Source: Mucilaginibacter sp.
GTDB lineage: Bacteria > Bacteroidota > Bacteroidia > Sphingobacteriales > Sphingobacteriaceae
Length of the DNA stretch: 5,814 nucleotides
Assembly (NCBI GenBank): GCA_025934475.1
Contig: JAICXZ010000234.1
Location: 1 to 5,814, forward strand
Reading direction: 5' to 3'
Part shown: in pieces, positions 1 to 5,457 of the stretch
Layout of the letters: the number at the start of each line of letters is the position of its first letter
How positions within the stretch are numbered: position 1 is the first letter of the stretch
The notes under the pieces: generated by a model
Seen by the model: the letters and a program-made list of their open reading frames with translations, nothing else
Database searches by the model: none
Told to the model about the DNA's origin: nothing
Translations under genes and position numbers: made by a program

Positions 1-1053
1 CATGTTCCAGAAGGCATGGTATCGTCTCAGCGGCGGAAAATATTCGTCTTCGGTTTCCAGCATCCTGAAGTAGAAACCATATTCAGGCACCGACCAGGTG
101 TCTTTACCGAACATGATCCTGTCCTGGTATTTTATGAAGAACGCACGGGCGGTTCTGGGCTCGCGGCCGATTTCTTCCATCACCGCCGCAAATTCGGTAT
201 TGACATTGGGCAGGGTATCAAGCATCTTGCCTAATGCCTCCAGGTTGTTGGCCAGCCAGCCGAAGTGGGCAGCAATGAAGGTGGTATGTCTGTGTTTAGC
301 GAAGATATTGTGCTGCTCGGCCATTACTTCCTTCCAGCTTGGGTAGCGCGATGAGGGCCTTGCCCGTGACGGATGCAGTTTAAGCTCGAGCCAGCGCTCA
401 TTATTGGCATCGGGTTTATCAAAGAAGGGGGCAGGCTCGCCGGTGTGGATGAGCACGGGAATATGGAGCTCGCCGCATTTTTCCCAAATCGGATCCAGAC
501 GCGGGTCATCAACGTGGATGCGTTTGCCATTTTTATCTTTGATCTCCAGGCCGAGTTCTTTATAAATTTTGAGTCCGGCGGCTCCGTTCTTTACGTCTTT
601 CTCTAATTGCTCAACAGTTTTTTGAGTCCAGTTGGGCTCATCGATGGTTGTAAAATCGATATTGGTAAAAACGAGAATGCGGCCCTCGCCGTTCTTCCTC
701 ACGTTCTCCATGGTCCGGTCAAAATACTCCGGGCCATTTACTGTAAATAATGTATTACCGTGGTAATTGCTGATCTCTGTGCCACCACGGCCACTCAGGT
801 TTACCATGGCAACCATGTTCAGGCCGTCCATTTCTTTGAGCAATGCCTTCAGGTCCTGGTCGGGCATATCCCATTGATGATTGTGTACATCAATAAAAGG
901 GTATTTGGCCCTTTTTATTAGATGCTGTTTTACTACAAGTGTCGATTTAGGGTTGTAGTTTTCGAAGTCCATCCTGTCCTGACCAAAAAGGGCAGACGAC
1001 AGTAATACAAGACCCGGTAAGATCAGGCTGCGGAGATAAAATGCTTTTGACAT
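1..1053 (-). CDS. Secreted amidohydrolase (amidohydrolase_2-type TIM barrel), 3' end beyond window
   Basis: The frame reads without a stop from ATG at 1053 to the window edge, giving 351 residues with the C-terminus missing. Residues 1-25 look like a signal peptide (basic start, hydrophobic core LILPGLVLLSSALFG, then Q), so a periplasmic or envelope location is likely. Metal-hydrolase landmarks appear in order: IDVHNHQ (H57, H59, the HxH metal pair after strand 1), GLKIYKELG (K162), LIHTGEP (H203), AAHFGW (H263) and MFGKDTW (D318, the usual catalytic/metal Asp near the last strand). This set fits the amidohydrolase_2 family, which includes decarboxylases, lactonases and other hydrolases; the substrate cannot be told. 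The start is supported by the signal peptide; no Shine-Dalgarno sequence is visible. The gene follows the DUF1003/dehydrogenase pair on the same strand after 102 bp, so it may have its own promoter. Family call is strong, substrate unknown. Confidence 0.88.
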   Translation of the reverse strand, partial: MSKAFYLRSLILPGLVLLSSALFGQDRMDFENYNPKSTLVVKQHLIKRAKYPFIDVHNHQWDMPDQDLKALLKEMDGLNMVAMVNLSGRGGTEISNYHGNTLFTVNGPEYFDRTMENVRKNGEGRILVFTNIDFTTIDEPNWTQKTVEQLEKDVKNGAAGLKIYKELGLEIKDKNGKRIHVDDPRLDPIWEKCGELHIPVLIHTGEPAPFFDKPDANNERWLELKLHPSRARPSSRYPSWKEVMAEQHNIFAKHRHTTFIAAHFGWLANNLEALGKMLDTLPNVNTEFAAVMEEIGREPRTARAFFIKYQDRIMFGKDTWSVPEYGFYFRMLETEDEYFPPLRRYHAFWNM

Positions 1054-1114
1054 CAGAGTTTTAGCGCGGACGAATTAAAAATAAGTCTTTACCCGATGAT
1101 AAAAATATGCAAAA

Positions 1115-1136
1115 GCCATTTTTTTAGGATTATGGC
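1115..1136 (-). terminator. Weak candidate terminator after the dehydrogenase gene
   Basis: On the minus strand a 5-bp stem, GCCAT with ATGGC, closes a 12-base loop about 20 bases after the dehydrogenase stop and is followed by TTTTGCATATTTTTAT. The stem is short, so this may be an inefficient terminator or chance. If it does not work, transcription would run on into the amidohydrolase gene. Confidence 0.25.
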
Positions 1137-1155
1137 AAAAAGGCAACAATTTTTT

Positions 1156-1851
1156 TCAAAAATGAGGCTCGGGGTTAGGTTGTTTCCTGGCCAGCAAATT
1201 GATGTCCTTTACCTCCAGGATCTGGTTTTCGTAGCCGTACAGCGCGGCGTTGATCATAGCCTCGCCCATTTCGCTCAGCCGGCTTACCATGTTGCGAGAG
1301 ATGCCACGCAGAATCGGGTAAAGCCAGGTAATGTACTTGTAGTATTTGTTAGTGTTTTTGAGCCCGGGAGTGGGGTGCATATACCCCGGCCGAAAATTAT
1401 AAACCTTTTTAAATGGCAGCTTGGCAAGGTCGTTTTCTGTTTTGCCTTTTACCCGCGCCCACATGCTGCGCCCCTTTTCGGTACTATCGGTACTTGCTCC
1501 TGATACATACTCAAAAATCATGTTGGGATTGACTGAAACAAGCTTTTTGGCAAAATTGAGTGTAAGTGTGTAAGTCAGTCGATAATACTCGTCCTCTTTC
1601 ATCCCAACGGAAGAAACGCCCAGGCAAAAAAAGCAGGCATCGTAACCGCGTAATTGTTCTTGTATAGGTGTTATATCAAAGAAATCGGCATGAATTATTT
1701 CCTTCAGCTTTGGGTGCTGTATGCCGGATGGTTTCCGATTGATGATAAGCACTTCTTCAACTAAAGGGTGTTGAAGGCATTCATGCAGAACGCCTTCACC
1801 AACCATGCCGGTTGCTCCGGTTACTATCGCTTTTATTGGTTTTGCCGTCAT
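1156..1851 (-). CDS. NAD(P)-binding Rossmann protein, atypical SDR / epimerase-like
   Basis: 231 residues. The N-terminus has the dinucleotide-binding loop TGATGMVGEG (T11-G20, TGxxGxxG pattern), followed by a beta-2 end INRK (R39, compatible with NADP preference). The segment YVSGAST (115-121) matches the SDR strand carrying the catalytic Ser (S118 likely). The usual YxxxK motif is WARVK here (W131, K135), so the Tyr is replaced by Trp; RPGYMHP (154-160) follows. This combination fits the atypical SDR / NAD-dependent epimerase-like group of small (about 220 residue) cytoplasmic proteins related to human HTATIP2; no signal peptide or membrane segment is seen. The reaction is unknown, and the missing Tyr argues against a standard SDR reaction. 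The start ATG shares one base with the TGA stop of the upstream DUF1003 gene (TGATG), indicating translational coupling. Fold call is strong, function open. Confidence 0.87.
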   Translation of the reverse strand: MTAKPIKAIVTGATGMVGEGVLHECLQHPLVEEVLIINRKPSGIQHPKLKEIIHADFFDITPIQEQLRGYDACFFCLGVSSVGMKEDEYYRLTYTLTLNFAKKLVSVNPNMIFEYVSGASTDSTEKGRSMWARVKGKTENDLAKLPFKKVYNFRPGYMHPTPGLKNTNKYYKYITWLYPILRGISRNMVSRLSEMGEAMINAALYGYENQILEVKDINLLARKQPNPEPHF

Positions 1852-2285
1852 CAGGCTTTTTGGGTCTTCATTTCTTCAATCATTGCGATGATCTTATCCA
1901 ACTTGTCCACTTCTATCGCAGCAAGGCGTTTTTGCAGGTCTTCGATCTCGACTTTAGCCTCGCAATTTGTTTTAAAGTCAGCGTCGGCCTGCGCCCGGTC
2001 GCGCTCGTTCTGACGGTTTTGGGCCATCATAATAATAGGAGCGGCGTAAGCGGCTTGGGTAGAGAACACGAGGTTGAGCAGGATAAAGGGGTACTTATCC
2101 CATTGGTAAACGATGCCTATAACGTTCAGTATCATCCAAATTGCAACAATAACTGTTTGCCAGATGATAAACCGCCACGAGCCCATCCCGTTGGCAACAG
2201 AGTCTGCAAGTCTTTGGCCGAAGTTCAAAGAGTCCTTGTGGTGCTGATGCCACGATTTTGTTTTATGCCACATATTATCTTCCAT
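1851..2285 (-). CDS. DUF1003 family inner-membrane protein
   Basis: 144 residues. The family core is clear: GSWRFIIWQ (35-43) leading into a first membrane helix (about 39-60), then QWDKYPFILLNLVFSTQAAYAAPIIMMAQNRQ, which spans residues 61-92 and holds the second helix (about 67-87), then the conserved charged tail NERDRAQAD. The C-terminal part (about 108-142) is a predicted coiled coil of alternating Leu/Ile/Val and charged residues ending in KTQKA. The family has no assigned biochemical role. The N-terminus is His-rich (H7, H13, H15, H16). ATG at 2285 is used; a second ATG at 2273 (M5) has GGAAGA just upstream and could be the true start, costing only four residues. It is first in a two-gene unit with the dehydrogenase and lies after a terminator, so its promoter is probably in 2286-2350. 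Confidence 0.9.
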   Translation of the reverse strand: MEDNMWHKTKSWHQHHKDSLNFGQRLADSVANGMGSWRFIIWQTVIVAIWMILNVIGIVYQWDKYPFILLNLVFSTQAAYAAPIIMMAQNRQNERDRAQADADFKTNCEAKVEIEDLQKRLAAIEVDKLDKIIAMIEEMKTQKA

Positions 2286-2313
2286 AAAGATTTAAGGTTG
2301 TTTTTAATTCTGC

Positions 2314-2321
2314 TAAATATA
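2314..2321 (-). promoter_or_regulatory. Candidate -7 element for the DUF1003/dehydrogenase operon
   Basis: The minus strand reads TATATTTA, seven of eight bases of the Bacteroidota -7 consensus TAnnTTTG. It would place the transcript start near 2307 and leave a leader of about 22 bases before ATG 2285. No TTTG is present at the normal 19-21 base spacing upstream (TTTA lies 23 bases away), so the call is weak. The same octamer occurs upstream of the oxidoreductase gene at 5428-5435. Confidence 0.3.
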
Positions 2322-2360
2322 AAAAATATGGTTTTAGTAATTGTAAAGGGTCAAAAAATA

Positions 2361-2401
2361 AAAGAGCCCCGTCCGCTGGCTGGCGAATCGGGACCCTCTT
2401 T
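2361..2401 (-). terminator. Rho-independent terminator of the small lipoprotein gene
   Basis: AAAGAG (2361-2366) pairs with CTCTTT (2396-2401), and CCCG (2368-2371) pairs with CGGG (2389-2392), with a small asymmetric internal loop and a 17-base apical loop. Read on the minus strand, the hairpin is followed by a T-rich tail (TTTTATTTTTTG). It lies 37 bases after the stop of the lipoprotein gene at 2438 and upstream of the DUF1003 gene, so it insulates the two. On the plus strand no T-tract longer than the stem itself follows, so it is judged minus-directed. Confidence 0.65.
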
Positions 2402-2437
2402 CACACTCAACTAACTAAATTATTATATAAAGACAGA

Positions 2438-2596
2438 TCAGTAACCGCGGTAGTCATGATCGCGATCATGGTCATGATAATCGCGGTCGTGATGGTAATG
2501 ATCGCGGTGATAATAATCTTCCCTAACAATACATCCTGAAGTTACTGATATGATAAGGCTTGCTAAAAGCGCTAAACCAACTACTTTCCTTTTCAT
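2438..2596 (-). CDS. Small His/Asp/Arg/Tyr-rich putative lipoprotein (52 aa)
   Basis: ATG at 2596 to TGA at 2438 encodes 52 residues. The N-terminus is a lipoprotein-type signal: basic MKRK, hydrophobic VVGLALLASLIISV, then TSGC with Cys22 as the probable lipidated residue (the -3 position is Thr rather than the preferred Leu, so the lipobox is imperfect). The 31-residue mature part is extremely biased: 7 His, 8 Asp, 5 Arg, 6 Tyr, arranged as near-repeats of RDH, HHDRD and DHDRD. This could bind divalent metals or be a charged envelope peptide; no family is recognised. AGGA lies just before the start. The gene is followed by a good terminator and is flanked by unrelated same-strand genes, so it is probably monocistronic. 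It is supported by the signal peptide, Shine-Dalgarno-like site and terminator, but is short and low in complexity. Confidence 0.7.
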   Translation of the reverse strand: MKRKVVGLALLASLIISVTSGCIVREDYYHRDHYHHDRDYHDHDRDHDYRGY

Positions 2597-2714
2597 TTTC
2601 CTGGTATGTTTTAGTATCCAACCACTTGCTTATTGGCGATTGTTATAGTTTGGATAGGATTTGGGGCAAAAGGATTAAGCCGGAGAAACAAAAAAGATAA
2701 ATTCTAACGATTTT

Positions 2715-3911
2715 CTAATCCTTCAGATTAAATATCAATCCGAAATTGGCATAATGTGCTTCCAGGGTATGTATATATATTTTGGCATTGATGGCCATAA
2801 AAGAATTGAGATAATATTTGCCGCCGAGGGTCCAATAGGTATGCGTCGGCTCGGTTGAGACGAAATGAAGATAGTAACCATAGTTAGCCATAAACGCCAT
2901 ACGGCCCAGCCACAGATCGGTACCAAGGCTCAAACCCACACTGAATTTATCGAAGGATGTGCCCGATTCCTGGTAAGTTTGGTAAAAGTCCTGGTACGAG
3001 AAGGGCCTGAAATAGTACACGATGTCGGTGCCGGCTTTCACGCTGAAAACCTCGCTGATCCTGTAATTATAACCTGCATATAAGCCTGCCTGGTATAGAT
3101 TTGACACCGCTTTTTTTTGCGCTGTTGTGTCGGTAGGTGGGATTGGTTTGCCGGTTTGCGTATTAATAAGTGGCTCAACGGGCTGTATAAGCCCCCTCCG
3201 GCCAATGCCTATGCCAAATTCGAAACTCCGCTTCTCGTTAATGCCGAAAGTGGCTTTTTGCCTCACGGAGCCCTTTGTGTCAACATCTTGTACAATGCCG
3301 ACGGAAGCGTTGTATGTATTAACGCCGTCATTCGGCAACTTAAAGGCCGAATTGGAATAATGAAAAAAGTTTAAAAATATCTGCAGACGCGTTGACGGCG
3401 AAATTGGAGTTTGGGATTTGATGCCCGCCTGAATTACGAGGTTAATGTGGCTGCCAACGATGAGATTATTTGTTGTGTAATAGGTTTGTGTGGCATAGTT
3501 AAGACCGATGGCCGGAGAAAACAGGAAATCAATCTTGCCAATATGATAAAAAGACAGATCAACACATGTCAGAAGTCCGAAATTGCTGCCCAACAATCCA
3601 TTTGTATTGGGGGTTGAAGCAAGCGATAGTTTCCGGAGATCGAAATAAGAAAATACAAAACCAATGTCTTTTACATTTAGCGCATTGACCCATCGGGTAT
3701 CATTGCCAGCCATGTTGAGTTGATAAGCAAATTCGGTTCCGAAAAAATTGCCCTTGAATTGATCGTTGACAGGAGATGAAATAGAGAGTCCATAGAATGG
3801 CATAATTGCAATGCTATTCTGATTGTTTTGAGCCAGGACTGTATCGCGTCCAGTAATAAAAACAACCAGCAACGAACAAATTGCCAGCTTTGCAGCAACC
3901 GGTTTGTGCAT
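2715..3911 (-). CDS. PagL-like outer-membrane lipid A deacylase (acyloxyacyl hydrolase family)
   Basis: 398 residues with an N-terminal signal peptide (about 1-27: basic start, core ICSLLVVFIT, cleavage near VLA|Q), then a beta-barrel-like pattern of alternating hydrophobic and aromatic residues ending in GLIFNLKD. The key segment is FFHYSNSAFKLPNDGVN (182-198), which matches the active-site strand of PagL, a lipid A 3-O-deacylase: H184 and S186 align with the catalytic His and Ser of Pseudomonas PagL, but the catalytic Glu position, 12 residues after the Ser, is N198. At nearly 400 residues it is about twice the length of proteobacterial PagL, with a Pro/Thr-rich insert near 243-265, as in longer Bacteroidota members. 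The likely role is removal of an acyl chain from lipid A in the outer membrane; activity is unproven given the Asn. It is divergent from the sigma-54 regulator across 87 bp, and ATG 3911 is fixed by the signal peptide. Confidence 0.75.
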   Translation of the reverse strand: MHKPVAAKLAICSLLVVFITGRDTVLAQNNQNSIAIMPFYGLSISSPVNDQFKGNFFGTEFAYQLNMAGNDTRWVNALNVKDIGFVFSYFDLRKLSLASTPNTNGLLGSNFGLLTCVDLSFYHIGKIDFLFSPAIGLNYATQTYYTTNNLIVGSHINLVIQAGIKSQTPISPSTRLQIFLNFFHYSNSAFKLPNDGVNTYNASVGIVQDVDTKGSVRQKATFGINEKRSFEFGIGIGRRGLIQPVEPLINTQTGKPIPPTDTTAQKKAVSNLYQAGLYAGYNYRISEVFSVKAGTDIVYYFRPFSYQDFYQTYQESGTSFDKFSVGLSLGTDLWLGRMAFMANYGYYLHFVSTEPTHTYWTLGGKYYLNSFMAINAKIYIHTLEAHYANFGLIFNLKD

Positions 3912-3940
3912 TGGAATGTAACAATAGGCCGAATATTTGC
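3911..3940 (+). promoter_or_regulatory. Candidate promoter of the sigma-54 response regulator gene
   Basis: TTG (3911-3913), 18 bases, then AATATTTG (3932-3939) approximates a Bacteroidota housekeeping promoter (TTTG, about 19 bases, TAnnTTTG). The same stretch also has the sigma-54 skeleton: GG (3927-3928), exactly ten bases, GC (3939-3940), with TTGCT at the -12 box but only GGC of the -24 box. Either reading gives a start near 3947-3952 and a leader of roughly 50 bases. The two readings cannot be separated from sequence. Confidence 0.35.
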
Positions 3941-3947
3941 TAAACTA
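3940..3947 (-). promoter_or_regulatory. Candidate -7 element for the PagL-like gene
   Basis: The minus strand reads TAGTTTAG, seven of eight bases of TAnnTTTG, about 29 bases before ATG 3911. No matching -33 TTTG is seen at the right spacing, so the call is weak. It touches the candidate plus-strand -7 element, so divergent transcription of the two genes could be mutually exclusive. Confidence 0.22.
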
Positions 3948-3998
3948 ATAATTGATAGCGACAGTTTTAATGTAATTCACCAATTTTGCTCCTTGCTT

Positions 3999-5345
3999 AT
4001 GCAACAAGGTAAACTTTTGATCATCGACGACGAGGATAGGCTCCGGAATCTGATGGCACGCATCCTTCAGTTGGAGGGCTATGATGTTATTACGGCGTCC
4101 ACGGGAAAGGAGGGACTTCGCAAATTGCAGCACGAAGCCGTGAATGTAGTTTTGAGCGATGTGAAGTTGCCCGACAGCAATGGCATCGAACTGACCGGGC
4201 AGATCAAGAAAGGCTGGCCCGCTACGGAGATAATTGTGTTGACGGCATTTGGAACGATCAATGATGGTGTAAAAGCAATTAAGGTTGGTGCATTTGACTA
4301 TATCACCAAAGGGGACGATAACGAGAAGATAATCCCGCTGGTGAGCAAAGCGATGGATAAAGCCCTGTTGCAGCAGCGTGTTGCGGAACTGGAAAATAAG
4401 CTGAACGATAAGTTTGGTTTTGATCGTATTATCGGAAGATCGCAGGCTATCATTGATGCTATTAAACTTTCGCAAAAAGTTGCTCTGACTGATACCACCG
4501 TTTTATTGTTAGGCGAAACAGGCACGGGTAAAGAGGTTTTTGCTGAAGCGATCCACCAGGCGAGCCAACGGAAAGGGAAGCCGTTTGTGGCGGTGAATTG
4601 CAGCGCCTTTACAAAAGAGTTGCTGGAAAGTGAGTTATTCGGCCACAAAGCAGGCTCATTTACCGGCGCAACCAAAGATAAAAAAGGTCTTTTTGAAGAG
4701 GCCGATGGCGGCACAATTTTTCTTGATGAGATGGGCGAGCTTGATTTGGAACTCCAGGCCAAGCTACTTCGTGTGCTTGAATCGCAACAGTTTTTGAAGA
4801 TTGGCGATACGAAACCGACACAGGTAAATGTGCGCATCCTTGCTGCCACTAACCGTGATCTTCAGGCTGAGATCGAAAACAATCACTTCCGCTCGGATCT
4901 TTACTACCGCTTATCCGTTTTTACTATCACATTACCGGCACTGCGCGAACGGTCAAAGGATATCACCTTATTGGCTGAGTATTTTATGCAATACTTTGCC
5001 TCGAAAGTGAAAAAGCCGGTAAACAGCATGTCGACCATTTTCATTGAAAAAATTGAAGCTTACAAATGGCCCGGTAATATCCGGGAACTAAAAAATATCA
5101 TCGAGCGTGCCGTTATCCTTTGCGATGGTAACGAGTTGGACGAAACGCTTTTACCCTACGAAATTCAGCACGCTAATACCAAAGCATCAACTACGCTATC
5201 GGCCTTTGACCTTTCATCTGTTGAAAAACTTCATATTCAGCGCGTGCTTAATCATACCCATGGAAACCGCGCCGAAGCCGCCCGGCTGTTGAATATAGGC
5301 GTTGCGACGCTTTATCGCAAGCTTAAAGAGTACGGATTGGAATAG
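3999..5345 (+). CDS. NtrC/AtoC-family sigma-54-dependent response regulator
   Basis: 448 residues in three domains. Receiver (about 4-120): acidic pocket D10/D11/E12, phosphoacceptor D54 in VVLSDVKLPD, T82 and K104. Sigma-54 AAA+ domain (about 142-375): Walker A GETGTGKE (172-179), sigma-54 loop GSFTGA (219-224; consensus GAFTGA), Walker B IFLDE (240-244), ATNRDL, and the WPGNIRELKN sequence (357-366). C-terminal Fis-type helix-turn-helix (about 407-446), HGNRAEAARLLNIGVATLYR, for DNA binding. Once phosphorylated it should oligomerise, contact sigma-54 and use ATP to open promoters. The start is ATG 3999: the frame is open back to 3828, but that extension overlaps the PagL-like gene and adds a non-homologous tail before the receiver. 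No histidine kinase is adjacent, so it is an orphan here. The divergent PagL-like gene is a possible target; the regulator may also control its own promoter. Confidence 0.95.
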   Translation: MQQGKLLIIDDEDRLRNLMARILQLEGYDVITASTGKEGLRKLQHEAVNVVLSDVKLPDSNGIELTGQIKKGWPATEIIVLTAFGTINDGVKAIKVGAFDYITKGDDNEKIIPLVSKAMDKALLQQRVAELENKLNDKFGFDRIIGRSQAIIDAIKLSQKVALTDTTVLLLGETGTGKEVFAEAIHQASQRKGKPFVAVNCSAFTKELLESELFGHKAGSFTGATKDKKGLFEEADGGTIFLDEMGELDLELQAKLLRVLESQQFLKIGDTKPTQVNVRILAATNRDLQAEIENNHFRSDLYYRLSVFTITLPALRERSKDITLLAEYFMQYFASKVKKPVNSMSTIFIEKIEAYKWPGNIRELKNIIERAVILCDGNELDETLLPYEIQHANTKASTTLSAFDLSSVEKLHIQRVLNHTHGNRAEAARLLNIGVATLYRKLKEYGLE

Positions 5346-5457
5346 TATAATCGCTGCAATTTGTAATAGAATATTTGCCTACGACCCTGCAATTTCAACA
5401 ATTGTAACCAGGACAATTAAAATACTCTATATTTACGAATACCAATTATCTTATTTT
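5346..5457. other. Intergenic region between response regulator and oxidoreductase
   Basis: This is 112 AT-rich bases. No convincing terminator follows the regulator gene: the best inverted repeat is CAATT/AATTG (about 5389-5403) without a T-tract. A nine-base direct repeat, CTGCAATTT, occurs at 5354-5362 and 5387-5395. No small ORF with a credible start was seen. Confidence 0.5.
5428..5435 (+). promoter_or_regulatory. Candidate -7 element for the oxidoreductase gene
   Basis: TATATTTA matches seven of eight bases of the Bacteroidota TAnnTTTG element, 22 bases before ATG 5458. The nearest upstream TTG is 23 bases away, longer than the usual 19-21, so support is limited. A promoter here would make the oxidoreductase independent of the regulator gene. 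Confidence 0.25.

Noticed and set aside
1096..1503. 135-residue plus-strand open frame
   Set aside because: It is antisense to the dehydrogenase gene, whose glycine loop and family motifs are clear; the plus-strand translation shows no domain.
1812..2414. 200-residue plus-strand open frame
   Set aside because: It is antisense to the well-supported DUF1003 gene and the 5' end of the dehydrogenase gene, runs through the terminator hairpin and has no recognisable domain.
2438..2530. CRISPR-like or satellite repeat suggested by repeated GATCGCG and ATGATC units
   Set aside because: The units are short, irregular and explained by alternating Asp, His and Arg codons of the small lipoprotein.
2640..2670. 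Possible promoter for the small lipoprotein (TTTG, 19 bases, TATAACAA on the minus strand)
   Set aside because: The spacing is right, but the -7 half matches the Bacteroidota consensus only at TA, so it is too weak to annotate.
3828..3998. 57-residue N-terminal extension of the response regulator frame
   Set aside because: It overlaps the signal-peptide coding part of the PagL-like gene, adds sequence with no receiver homology, and the receiver begins normally right after ATG 3999.
4053..4068. TGGCACG in the regulator coding sequence as a sigma-54 -24 box
   Set aside because: No TTGC follows at the required spacing and it lies inside the receiver domain coding sequence.
3945..4849. Long minus-strand open frames (176 and 183 residues) opposite the response regulator
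   Set aside because: They are shadows of the receiver and AAA+ coding sequence, with low-complexity Ser/Leu-rich translations and no family signature.
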